NCBI GenBank assembly: GCA_026125865.1
Contig: JAHCKI010000019.1
Location: 1-16,637 of the forward strand
Reading direction: 5' to 3'
Length of the DNA: 16,637 nucleotides
DNA from: Rhodospirillales bacterium
Lineage (GTDB): Bacteria; Pseudomonadota; Alphaproteobacteria; Rhodospirillales; Defluviicoccaceae
Shown: positions 1-8,021 of the stretch, piece after piece
How the letters are laid out: each line of letters opens with the position of its first letter
How positions within the stretch are numbered: position 1 is the first letter of the stretch
The notes under the pieces: generated by a model
Seen by the model: the letters and a program-made list of their open reading frames with translations, nothing else
Told to the model about the DNA's origin: nothing
Database searches by the model: none
Made by a program: the position numbers and the translations under genes

Positions 1-536
1 TGCCGTCCTGGGGTGGCAGCATGTTCGAGGCGCTGATGCCGTTGCTGGTGCTGGACGAACCGCGCCTGGCGCCCGCCAGTCTGGGTCGCAACGCGTGGGT
101 GCATACCCAGATCCAACGCCGCTTCGCCCTGGAGTATCTGGGTTATCCGGTTTGGGGTTTGTCGCCCAGCTCGAAGCCGGACGGTCGCGGTTACGGCGAA
201 TACGGGGTTCGCCTGCTGGGGGCGCGTGGCTATGCGGCCGGCGCGGTGACTCCGCACGCGGCGGCGCTGGCCCTGCTGGCGGACCCGGAGGCGGCCGTCG
301 TCAACCTGCGGCAACTGGCGGAACGCTATCCCCTGTACGGCGATTTCGGGTTCTACGATGCCGTGGACCCGCGTAGCGGTCAGGTCGCCTACCACTATCT
401 GGCCCTGAACCAGAGCATGATCCTGATCGCGCTGGCCAACCATTTGCGGGACGGCGTCATCCAGCGCTATTTCGCCGCCGATCCGATCATCCAGCGGGTG
501 CTGCCGCTGCTTGGCGCGGAACGGTTTTTCGATTGA
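1..536 (+). CDS. GH144/glycoamylase-type endo-beta-1,2-glucanase, C-terminal part (5' end outside window)
   Basis: The reading frame is open from base 3 and the gene starts upstream of the window; the ATG at 21 is internal. The visible 178 or so residues are the C-terminal half of a glycoamylase-like (Pfam PF10091, COG5368) domain, the fold classified as GH144, whose characterised members hydrolyse beta-1,2-glucan. Family landmarks seen are PSWGGSMFEALMP at the very start, LGYPVWGLSPSS (about bases 138-173), YGEYG, VTPHAAALAL, YPLYGDFGFYDAV and LNQSMILIALANHL. About two thirds of residues are identical by eye to the C-terminus of the glucanase at 12825-14889, including the shared ending ERFFD. 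The stop lies 10 nt before the ABC ATPase start, so this is an upstream member of the transport operon. Export cannot be judged because the N-terminus is missing. The family call is firm; the exact substrate is inferred. Confidence 0.85.
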   Translation, partial: PSWGGSMFEALMPLLVLDEPRLAPASLGRNAWVHTQIQRRFALEYLGYPVWGLSPSSKPDGRGYGEYGVRLLGARGYAAGAVTPHAAALALLADPEAAVVNLRQLAERYPLYGDFGFYDAVDPRSGQVAYHYLALNQSMILIALANHLRDGVIQRYFAADPIIQRVLPLLGAERFFD

Positions 537-546
537 CGGAACCGCC

Positions 547-1740
547 ATGGCCAGCGTTGATTTCGAACACATTGACAAAATTTATCCGGGCGGAACCCAA
601 GCGGTCTTCGATTTCAATCTGACCGTTGCCGACGGGGAAGCGCTGGCGCTGGTCGGTCCCTCCGGCTGCGGCAAATCTACCCTGTTGCGGTTGCTGGCCG
701 GACTGGAAACCGCGACGCGCGGCACCCTGCGCATCGGCGGGCAAGCGGTCAACGACCAACCGCCGCAACGGCGCAACGTGGCGATGGTGTTCCAGGACTA
801 TGCCCTTTATCCGCACATGTCGGTCCGAGAGAACCTGGGCTTTCCGCTGCGCATGCAGGGAGTCCTTAAGGACGAGATTCGGCGCCGTGTCGACGAGACT
901 GCGGAGCTTCTCGGTCTGAAGCATCTCTTGGAACGGAAACCCCGTCAGTTATCGGGCGGTCAGCGCCAGCGTGTCGCCATGGGGCGGGCGGTGGTGCGGC
1001 AGCCCAGCGTGTTCCTGATGGATGAACCGCTGTCCAATGTGGACGCCAAACTGCGCGTACAGATCCGCACCGAGATCGCCGCTTTGCAGGAGCGGCTCGA
1101 CACTACGACCATTTACGTCACCCACGACCAAGTGGAGGCCATGACGCTCGGTGATCGGGTCATGGTTCTGCGCGACGGTGTCGTGCAGCAGGTCGCCTCG
1201 CCTCAGAAATTGTACGACCGGCCGGCAAACGCGTTCGTGGCAACGTTTCTCGGCAACCCAGGCATGAACATCGTCGCCACAAGTTTCGCCGAGGACGAGA
1301 ACGGCAACGCGGAACTGGACCTGCGCGGCCAGCGCCTGCCTTTGCCGGCGACCGTTGGTCGGGACTTGCACTCGGCGAAAGGGCAGGGGGCTTTTATCGG
1401 GGTGCGGCCGGAAGCCCTCCTATTGACCGAACCCGGAGAGGATTCGCTGAGCCTGCCGATCACGGTATCGTCCGTTGAATCGCTTGGTCATGAACAGTTG
1501 GTCTACTGTCGCTTGCCGGACCCTGAGCAGCCGGAAGCACGGGCCCTAGACGAGGCGATGTCCGATTTCGATGCCACACCGGGCCAATTGGTGGCGCGCC
1601 TGCCGGCCACACCCGTTTGCCACGTGGGGACGCAATTGCGGCTCGCGGTCGAATCTTGGCGCGTTCATGTGTTCGATGTCGATGGTGTTTGTCGATGTCA
1701 TGGCCTTGGCGCCTCCGCCGTTCCTGCCGAGGTGCAATGA
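547..1740 (+). CDS. ABC sugar importer ATP-binding protein (MalK/UgpC/MsmK type)
   Basis: This is the ATPase of a carbohydrate ABC importer of the CUT1 class, energising the two permeases downstream. I chose ATG 547 (397 residues), 10 nt after the preceding stop; the frame stays open further upstream, but that would overlap the glucanase gene. All nucleotide-binding motifs are intact: Walker A GPSGCGKS (37-44), Q-loop Gln83, signature LSGGQ (135-139), Walker B VFLMDEP (155-161, catalytic Glu160) and the switch His193 in VTHDQVEA. Residues from about 235 on form a TOBE/regulatory region containing GVRPEAL, with a long acidic insertion near 325-350. The length is slightly above the usual 360-370. 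The stop overlaps the start of the binding-protein gene as ATGA, implying translational coupling. A dedicated ATPase contrasts with Gram-positive sugar operons that borrow a shared MsmX. Family call is very secure. Confidence 0.96.
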   Translation: MASVDFEHIDKIYPGGTQAVFDFNLTVADGEALALVGPSGCGKSTLLRLLAGLETATRGTLRIGGQAVNDQPPQRRNVAMVFQDYALYPHMSVRENLGFPLRMQGVLKDEIRRRVDETAELLGLKHLLERKPRQLSGGQRQRVAMGRAVVRQPSVFLMDEPLSNVDAKLRVQIRTEIAALQERLDTTTIYVTHDQVEAMTLGDRVMVLRDGVVQQVASPQKLYDRPANAFVATFLGNPGMNIVATSFAEDENGNAELDLRGQRLPLPATVGRDLHSAKGQGAFIGVRPEALLLTEPGEDSLSLPITVSSVESLGHEQLVYCRLPDPEQPEARALDEAMSDFDATPGQLVARLPATPVCHVGTQLRLAVESWRVHVFDVDGVCRCHGLGASAVPAEVQ

Positions 1741-3038
1741 TACAACCCACCATACGATCCATTTGCTTCGCTCTCTTGATTTTGCTGTGCGGCTGCGACG
1801 GCGAGATCAAGGACAAGGTAACGATCGATTTTTGGGCGTTCGGCCGAGAGGGCGAAGCGGTTCAGGAACTGGTAAGGGATTTCGAGGCCGAGCACCCCCA
1901 TATTCGGGTTCGCGTTCAGCAGATCCCATGGAGCGCGGCCCATGAAAAGCTGCTCACCGCCTATGCGGGCGACGCCATGCCCGATCTTTTTCAACTGGGA
2001 AACACCTGGCTCCCCGAGTTCGTGGCGCTCGGCGCCGTAGCCGAATTCGGTCCCTGGGTCCGCGACGACCCGGATATCGACGACGACACCTTTTTCGCGG
2101 GCGTGGCGGCGACCAACGTTATCGACGGCGTTGTCTACGGTCTTCCCTGGTACGTGGACACGCGCCTCGTCTTTTACCGCAGTGACATGTTGGAAAAAGC
2201 GGGTTTCAAGACCTTCCCCGGCACTTGGAGCGCATGGCGGGAGGTCATGGAGCGCGTGAAGGAGAGCGTTGGACCGGATAAATACGCGATCTTCCTGCCG
2301 GTCGAAGACTGGACGATCCCGACCATCCTTGCCATGCAGCAGGGGGCTTCGTTGTTGGCCGATGAAGACCGCTACGGCGCTTTCGATGACCCGCGCTTCC
2401 GTGAGGCCTTCGACTTTTATTTGGGCCTGTTCCGGGACGGATTGGCACCATCGTCCGGAGGGTCGCAGGTCGCCAATCTGTATCAGGAATTCTCCAACGG
2501 CTATTTCGCCATGTTCGTCAGCGGTCCCTGGAATATCGGCGAACTCAAGCATCGGTTACCGGGCAAGGAACATCTTTGGGCCACCGCGCCGATGCCGGCC
2601 CCCGATGGCGCTGCCGCAAAGGGAGGCGGCGTCGACGGCGCAACACCGGGCGTGTCACTGGCCGGAGGCGCCAGCTTGGCCATTCACGACGGCTCGGAGC
2701 ACAAGGACGAAGCGTGGCTGCTGATCCGCTATTTGAGCGGCACCGAACAGCAGGAACGGTTTCATCACCTGACCGGCAACCTGCCCGCGCGCAAGGATTC
2801 TTGGATTGCATCCGGGCTCGACAAGGAACCGCGGACGCGGGCATTCTGGCGGCAATTGCAGCAAATGGCGCCCACGCCGCCCATTCCGGAATGGGAACGC
2901 ATCGCCCGCACGATCGGACGCTATACCGAGGCGACTGTTCGCAACACCATGACGGTGGACGAGGCGTTGGCGTCCCTCGACGAAGATGTGGACCGCATGC
3001 TGGAAAAGCGGCGGTGGTTGCTGGCGCGAGATCAATGA
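1737..3038 (+). CDS. ABC sugar importer solute-binding lipoprotein (extracellular solute-binding family 1)
   Basis: This is the periplasmic substrate-capture protein of the importer, 433 residues, typical for CUT1 binding proteins. I chose ATG 1737, which overlaps the ATPase stop as ATGA and has GAGGTG just upstream; the frame extends upstream but would run through the ATPase gene. The N-terminus is a lipoprotein signal peptide with a hydrophobic stretch (9-17) and lipobox LCGC, giving lipidated Cys20. Asp21 at position +2 is the E. coli-type inner-membrane retention signal. Family features include KVTIDFWAFG near the mature start, the VYGLPWYVDTRLVFYR segment that shapes the first lobe, GYFAMFVSGPWNIG, and a late glycine-rich GGASLAI segment. 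By context the ligand is an oligosaccharide released by the flanking glucanases, most likely beta-1,2-linked. Specificity cannot be read from sequence. Confidence 0.94.
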   Translation: MIQPTIRSICFALLILLCGCDGEIKDKVTIDFWAFGREGEAVQELVRDFEAEHPHIRVRVQQIPWSAAHEKLLTAYAGDAMPDLFQLGNTWLPEFVALGAVAEFGPWVRDDPDIDDDTFFAGVAATNVIDGVVYGLPWYVDTRLVFYRSDMLEKAGFKTFPGTWSAWREVMERVKESVGPDKYAIFLPVEDWTIPTILAMQQGASLLADEDRYGAFDDPRFREAFDFYLGLFRDGLAPSSGGSQVANLYQEFSNGYFAMFVSGPWNIGELKHRLPGKEHLWATAPMPAPDGAAAKGGGVDGATPGVSLAGGASLAIHDGSEHKDEAWLLIRYLSGTEQQERFHHLTGNLPARKDSWIASGLDKEPRTRAFWRQLQQMAPTPPIPEWERIARTIGRYTEATVRNTMTVDEALASLDEDVDRMLEKRRWLLARDQ

Positions 3039-3925
3039 CACGGAGATCGGACAGCACAATGCGATGGGCGGCGGGGTATTTCTTCGTCGCACCGGCGCTG
3101 TTGCTCATCGCGGTATTTTTCGTTTTTCCGGTGTTTTCCGCGTTCTTATTAAGTTTCACGGATTTCGATATCTATTCCCTGGGGAACATCGAATATCTAC
3201 GCTTCGTCGGGATTGATAACTATATAAATTTATTCGGCAATTCCCGTTTTTGGACGGCTCTCGGCAATACGTTTTACTTTGTGGCAGTCGGTGGGCCTTT
3301 ATCGGTTTTGGTGTCGCTGGGCGCGGCGCTTCTGATCAATTCCAAACTCGTGCGTTTAAAGACGTTGTTTCGCACCGTTTATTTTCTGCCGGTGGTTACC
3401 ACGCTGGTCGCCGTCGCGGTGATGTGGCGATACCTCTACCATCCCCGGTACGGACTGTTGAATTTCGCCTTGAGTGGTATCGGGATCGAACCAATCGATT
3501 GGCTCGGAGATCCTTTTTGGGCTATGCCGGCGATCATCCTGATGGCGGCCTGGAAGAATTTTGGCTACAACATGATCATCTTTCTCGCCGGACTGCAGAG
3601 CATTCCCGATTCATTGTATGAAGCAGCCCGCGTGGATGGGGCCAATCGTTGGCATCAATTCCGGTACGTGACCTTGCCGATGTTGGCGCCGACGTTCCTG
3701 TTCGTGGGGATCATCACCATGATCGGCTACTTCCAATTGTTCGCCGAGCCCTACGTCATGACCCAGGGCGGGCCGTCAAATGCGACATTGAGCGTGGTGC
3801 TGTTCATGTATGAAGAGGGGTTCCGCTGGTGGAACCTTGGCAATGCGGCGGCCATCGCCTTCGTTTTGTTCGTGATCATCCTTGCGGTGACGCTGCTGCA
3901 ACTCCGACTACAGCGGGAACGGTGA
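3035..3925 (+). CDS. ABC sugar importer permease, MalF type
   Basis: This is an inner-membrane permease, 296 residues, with about six hydrophobic segments (near 11-40, 75-100, 115-131, 162-187, 218-236 and 268-290). The cytoplasmic coupling helix carries the EAA motif, starting EAARVDG (196-202) and followed about nine residues later by TLPML, which docks onto the ATPase. I chose ATG 3035, which overlaps the binding-protein stop as ATGA. ATG 3059 (MRWAAGYFF), with a GGAG further upstream, is an alternative giving a protein shorter by eight residues. The short N-terminus, without the extra helices of E. coli MalF, is normal for oligosaccharide CUT1 systems. The DNA around 3160-3245 is locally AT-rich (for example TATATAAATTTATTC at 3221-3235) compared with its neighbours, though the reading frame is intact and homologous throughout. 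It would pair with the next gene product as a heterodimer. Confidence 0.95.
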   Translation: MTRRSDSTMRWAAGYFFVAPALLLIAVFFVFPVFSAFLLSFTDFDIYSLGNIEYLRFVGIDNYINLFGNSRFWTALGNTFYFVAVGGPLSVLVSLGAALLINSKLVRLKTLFRTVYFLPVVTTLVAVAVMWRYLYHPRYGLLNFALSGIGIEPIDWLGDPFWAMPAIILMAAWKNFGYNMIIFLAGLQSIPDSLYEAARVDGANRWHQFRYVTLPMLAPTFLFVGIITMIGYFQLFAEPYVMTQGGPSNATLSVVLFMYEEGFRWWNLGNAAAIAFVLFVIILAVTLLQLRLQRER

Positions 3926-3929
3926 ACGA

Positions 3930-4748
3930 ATGGACCGTGTCGTACGCCTGGTTATCTACGCCCTTTTGTTTCTGGGCCTTGTGGTGACGGCGACACCGTT
4001 GTTGTGGATGGTGTCCGCCTCGTTCATGGGGAGCGGCGAGGCAAGCACCTATCCGCCACGGCTTTTGCCGAGTGCGGCAACCTTGGATCACTATGTGGCG
4101 CTATTCTCCCGCCTCAATCTCGGGCGGTACGCCTTCAACAGCGCACTGCTCGCAACGGCCATCACCCTCGTTTCCCTGTTCCTGAACTCCATGGCCGGCT
4201 ACGCGTTCGCGAAGCTGCGATTTACCGGCCGCGACCGCATCTTTAAGGCTCTGTTAGCGGCGCTGGTCATACCGGTCCAGGTAACGATGCTGCCGCTGTT
4301 TCTCATGTTGAAGCAGATGGGCCTCGTCAACACCTATTGGGGTGTTCTCATCCCGGGCATGGCCAATATCTTCGGCATTTTCTTGATCCGCCAATACGCG
4401 CTTTCCATACCGGACAGCCTGCTTGACGCAGCGCGAATCGACGGCGCCAGCGAGTTTCGCATTTACTGGTCGCTGGTGCTTCCGCTGTGCAAGCCGATCC
4501 TGGTGACGCTGGCCCTGTTCACGTTCATGGGGGCGTGGAATGATTTCATGTGGCCGCTGATCGTGCTGACCGACGACTCCATGTACACTTTGCCGGTCGC
4601 ATTGGCGAATCTGCTGGGAGAGCATGTCCTGGACACGGAACTGATGATGGCGGGATCGGTGCTGACGATCCTACCCGTAACAATGCTGTTCATTGTTCTG
4701 CAGCGATCCTACGTCGAAGGCATCATGATGGGCAGCCTGAAGGATTGA
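3930..4748 (+). CDS. ABC sugar importer permease, MalG type
   Basis: This is the second inner-membrane permease of the importer, 272 residues, starting at ATG 3930 four nt after the previous stop. Six hydrophobic segments are visible (about 7-30, 68-95, 105-128, 134-154, 188-208 and 238-260). MalG-family hallmarks are SASFMG after the first helix, FNSMAGYAFAKLRF-like sequence near 85-98, PLFLMLKQMGLVNTYWG (122-138) and the EAA-type loop DAARIDGAS (166-174) followed by VLPLCKP. It ends in GSLKD, close to the usual GS-(I/L)-K-(D/G) terminus of this family, so the gene is complete. The 48-nt gap to the next gene has no visible terminator and ends in a strong ribosome binding site, so transcription very likely continues into the exported barrel protein. 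Confidence 0.95.
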   Translation: MDRVVRLVIYALLFLGLVVTATPLLWMVSASFMGSGEASTYPPRLLPSAATLDHYVALFSRLNLGRYAFNSALLATAITLVSLFLNSMAGYAFAKLRFTGRDRIFKALLAALVIPVQVTMLPLFLMLKQMGLVNTYWGVLIPGMANIFGIFLIRQYALSIPDSLLDAARIDGASEFRIYWSLVLPLCKPILVTLALFTFMGAWNDFMWPLIVLTDDSMYTLPVALANLLGEHVLDTELMMAGSVLTILPVTMLFIVLQRSYVEGIMMGSLKD

Positions 4749-4783
4749 TGGGCATGGGGCTTAAAAGCCGAGATCGGCAAATT

Positions 4784-4791
4784 AGAGGAGG
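4784..4791 (+). promoter_or_regulatory. Strong ribosome binding site supporting a TTG start at 4797
   Basis: AGAGGAGG lies five nt upstream of TTG 4797. It is the best Shine-Dalgarno match in the operon and decides the start, since the frame directly after encodes a complete signal peptide. Later in-frame ATGs near 4875-4905 would truncate that peptide. Confidence 0.75.
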
Positions 4792-4796
4792 ACGGA

Positions 4797-7700
4797 TTGA
4801 GCCTTGGTAGAGCGACGAAACAAGCAAGCCGATCCATCCGCGCTTTGGCGCTGTATTTCGCGCTGTATTTGGCGATGGCAGTGATGATCCCCGGGGCTAC
4901 CATGGCTGAGCCGATCATCGTCGACGATTTTGAACAGCTCGAAGGCTGGACAACCACGGCCTCCAAAGGGGTGGACGTGGAAATCGCTCAGGATGAAGGG
5001 CAAGAAGGGATGGCGTTGCGCGTGGATTTCGATTTCCACGGCAATTCCGGATTCATCATCGTGCGCAAAGAATTGCCGATGACATTGCCGCCCAACTTTG
5101 CGTTCAATTACCGGATACGAGGCGACGCGCCGAAGAACGCCCTTGAATTCAAGTTGATCGATCCGGAGGCGCAAAACGTTTGGCGTGCGCAATACCGGGA
5201 TTTCGAGTTTCCGCGTCTTTGGAAAAAAATGTCCGTGAAGAGGCGGCATCTGGATTTCGCCTGGGGCCCCTCTGGTGGCGACAGTTTAAGCGAAATTGGC
5301 GCCTTGGAGTTCGCGATTTCGTCGGAGCGTGGTGGCAAGGGTTCGATCTGGATCGATCAGCTTACCTTTGTCGAGCGCCTCAGCATGGATGGAGATGTAT
5401 GGCCGCCAACCGTTCGCGCGTCGACGACGCTTGAAGGCAATGATGCGTCCCGCGCCGTCGATGGCAATCCTGTCACCAAATGGAAAAGCGGAACCCTCTC
5501 CGAGAACCAGTGGTATCTGCTCGATTTCCAGCAGTTGCGCGAGTATGGCGGTTTGATCATCGACTGGGACCTCGATGACTACGCCAATGCCTACGACGTG
5601 CAGATTTCCGAGGACGGAGATGAGTGGGAGACCGTGCTCAAGGTCACATCCAGTAACGGCGGCCGCGATTATGTCTCTCTACCGGACATGGAATCGCGTT
5701 TACTGCGTTTGAATATGAAGCGCAGTAGTCGGAGCCGTGGCTATGGCATCGCCGAGATCACGCTGCAACCGTACCAATTTTCCGCGACACCCAATCAGTT
5801 CTTCGAAGCGATTGCCAGGGACACGAAACCGGGCCTCTATCCCCGTTACCTGTCCTCGCAACAGTCCTATTGGACAGTCGTTGGCGTTGCAGGTGACAAC
5901 CGGGAAGCGCTCATCAACGATGATGGCATGGTGGAGGTGCAGAAGAACCGCTTCTCCATCGAGCCCTTCGTCGCCGTCGATGGCGATCTCGTCACTTGGC
6001 ATGATGTGAAGCACTCCCAGGAACTCGAGGATGGATACATGCCGATCCCCTCGGTTACCTGGGACCATGAAGCGTTTAACCTCAAGGTCACGGCCTTGGC
6101 CACCGGTCCGGCCGGCGCCTCATCGCTCTTGCTGCGATACACGTTGCGCAACCTGAGCGGCGAAGAGCGATTGTTCGACCTATATCTTGCATTGCGGCCG
6201 TTTCAGGTCAGTCCGCCATGGCAATCCCTCAACTTTCAGGGGGGTGTCACCAGCATTTCCCGGATCGCCTATGAAAACGGCATGGTGCGGGTGGGACCGG
6301 ACAAGCGCGTCATTCCTCTAACCAAGGCGGATCAGTTCGGCGCGTCCCGATTCATGGATGGGAGCATCACCGAGTTCCTGCGCAACGACTCACTGCCCAT
6401 CGAAACCGACGTCAGCGATGATTTCGGCTATGTCTCCGGCGCCCTCGGATATCGCCTTCAACTTCCGGCCGGGGCTGTGCGCGATGTCTACATACAGGTC
6501 CCGTTCCATGAATTGGACCAAAAGACCGCTTCGAACATGTCGGACGAGGAGGCGTTGCGCCTGTGGACGGCCGCTTTTCTGGAAACGAAGGAGCAGTGGC
6601 GGCGGGCGCTCAATCGCGTGACCATCGAGTTGCCGTCCTTGGCGTCCGAATACACGAACACGTTGCGCTCGACCCTTGCCTATATGCTCATCAATGCCGA
6701 TGGCCCGGCCTTGCAGCCGGGACCGAGGGCCTATGAGCGCAGTTGGATTCGCGACGGTTCGTTGACGTCGGCGGCGCTGTTGCGCCTCGGTCATTCCGAA
6801 CGGGTGCGGGATTTCATCCGTTGGTATTCGGCGTTCCAGTTCGATGACGGCCGCGTTCCCTGTTGCGTGGATTGGCGAGGCGCCGATACCGTTCCGGAAA
6901 ACGACAGCAACGGGCAGTGGATCTATGCGCTCGCCGAATACTATCGCTTCTCGCACGATGTGGGATTGGTGAGCGAACTTTGGCCACAGCTTGTCAGGGC
7001 CGTTGACTATATCGACACCATGAGCCAGGAACGCATGTCTGAGGAATACAAGACCAAAGAGAAATCGACGCTTTTCGGCCTTGTTCCTGATTCCATTAGC
7101 CATGAAGGATACTCGTCCGACCCGGCGCACTCGTACTGGGACAACTTTTTTGCCCTTTTGGGACTGAAAGAGGCCGTCATGCTGGCCGGCGCGGTCGGGG
7201 AAACCGAAACCGCCATTCGGTTCTCGCAGCTTCGCGACCGCTTCCGAAGCACGCTCTATGCATCGATGGCGCGAAGCATGGCGCAGCACAATATCGATTT
7301 CATTCCCGGCGCTGCGGATCTCGGTGATTTCGATTTCACCGCGACCGCCGTCGCTGTGGATCCGGTCGGTGAGTTGCAGTACTTGCCGCGAAAAGCGTTC
7401 GAACGCACCCTGGAGCTTTATCTCGGTCATTTTCGTGCACGCAAAACCAACAAGGGCCACCAGGAAGCCTATACACCGTATGAAATCCGGATTGTTCGCG
7501 CCTTGATTCAAATGGGTTTAAAGGACAGCGCGCACGAGTTGCTCGATTACTTCATGACGGGGCAGCGACCCAAGGCTTGGAACCAGTGGGGAGAGATTGT
7601 CTGGTTGAATCGGGAGGCGCCGCGCTTCGTCGGCGACATACCGCATACCTGGGTGGGCGCGGAATACATTAGCGCGTTGCTGGGCATGCTGGCGTATGAG

Positions 7701-8021
7701 AGAGAATCGGATCGGGCCTTGGTGATCGGCGCGGGCGTGCCGCGGCACTGGGTCGCGAACGAGAACGGCGTATTGGTTAAACGTCTCCCCACAACGGCGG
7801 GCACGCTCAATTACACGATGCGCCTGAATGATGACGGCACGCTTTCGGTCGACATGACCGGTGATATTCACGTACCACCGGGAAAAATCGTTGTGATCTC
7901 GCCTTTGAGCGAAGCCCCGGTGGCGGTCGCCGTGAACGGCGCGCCAACCACCTCCTTCGATGGCAACACGGTTATTGTCGATACTTTTCCCGCCAAGGTT
8001 GAATTTCAGTACGCCCAATGA
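4797..8021 (+). CDS. Exported multidomain protein: CBM11/CIA30-like + F5/8C + (alpha/alpha)6-barrel, candidate glycoside hydrolase of unassigned family
   Basis: It has 1074 residues from a TTG start. I do not recognise a characterised family. Residues 1-37 form a signal peptide (hydrophobic 16-31, likely cut after ATMA). Residues 38-195 resemble a CBM11/CIA30 jelly roll, opening VDDFE and closing SIWIDQLTFVE. Residues about 200-325 fit an F5/8 type C (discoidin, CBM32-like) domain: AVDGNPVTKW (220-229), QWYLLDF (238-244), YDVQISEDG (266-274). Residues 330-610 look like a large beta-sandwich, 615-975 like an (alpha/alpha)6 barrel, and 976-1074 like a terminal beta-domain. This order resembles clan GH-L enzymes (GH15, GH65) and GH94. 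Conserved-looking acidic or polar patches are ERSWIRDGS (647-655), PENDSNGQW (700-708), PDSISHEGYS (764-773), NQWGEIVW (929-936) and DIPHTW (947-952). The stop overlaps the GH94 start as ATGA. Context points to action on the same glucan outside the cytoplasm. Binding-only or epimerase-like roles are not excluded. Confidence 0.8.
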   Translation: MSLGRATKQASRSIRALALYFALYLAMAVMIPGATMAEPIIVDDFEQLEGWTTTASKGVDVEIAQDEGQEGMALRVDFDFHGNSGFIIVRKELPMTLPPNFAFNYRIRGDAPKNALEFKLIDPEAQNVWRAQYRDFEFPRLWKKMSVKRRHLDFAWGPSGGDSLSEIGALEFAISSERGGKGSIWIDQLTFVERLSMDGDVWPPTVRASTTLEGNDASRAVDGNPVTKWKSGTLSENQWYLLDFQQLREYGGLIIDWDLDDYANAYDVQISEDGDEWETVLKVTSSNGGRDYVSLPDMESRLLRLNMKRSSRSRGYGIAEITLQPYQFSATPNQFFEAIARDTKPGLYPRYLSSQQSYWTVVGVAGDNREALINDDGMVEVQKNRFSIEPFVAVDGDLVTWHDVKHSQELEDGYMPIPSVTWDHEAFNLKVTALATGPAGASSLLLRYTLRNLSGEERLFDLYLALRPFQVSPPWQSLNFQGGVTSISRIAYENGMVRVGPDKRVIPLTKADQFGASRFMDGSITEFLRNDSLPIETDVSDDFGYVSGALGYRLQLPAGAVRDVYIQVPFHELDQKTASNMSDEEALRLWTAAFLETKEQWRRALNRVTIELPSLASEYTNTLRSTLAYMLINADGPALQPGPRAYERSWIRDGSLTSAALLRLGHSERVRDFIRWYSAFQFDDGRVPCCVDWRGADTVPENDSNGQWIYALAEYYRFSHDVGLVSELWPQLVRAVDYIDTMSQERMSEEYKTKEKSTLFGLVPDSISHEGYSSDPAHSYWDNFFALLGLKEAVMLAGAVGETETAIRFSQLRDRFRSTLYASMARSMAQHNIDFIPGAADLGDFDFTATAVAVDPVGELQYLPRKAFERTLELYLGHFRARKTNKGHQEAYTPYEIRIVRALIQMGLKDSAHELLDYFMTGQRPKAWNQWGEIVWLNREAPRFVGDIPHTWVGAEYISALLGMLAYERESDRALVIGAGVPRHWVANENGVLVKRLPTTAGTLNYTMRLNDDGTLSVDMTGDIHVPPGKIVVISPLSEAPVAVAVNGAPTTSFDGNTVIVDTFPAKVEFQYAQ

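Noticed and set aside
1698..2552. A 284-codon minus-strand open frame opposite the binding-protein gene
   Set aside because: It is a shadow of the binding-protein frame, with no recognisable domain and no independent ribosome binding site seen.
4749..4796. Possible terminator or promoter between the second permease and the exported barrel protein
   Set aside because: No stem with T-run and no promoter-like hexamers; the gap ends in a strong ribosome binding site, so read-through is simplest.
6390..7511. A 373-codon minus-strand open frame opposite the exported barrel protein gene
   Set aside because: It lies fully antisense to a coherent domain-bearing frame and its composition is low-complexity Arg/Gly/Val, as expected for a shadow.
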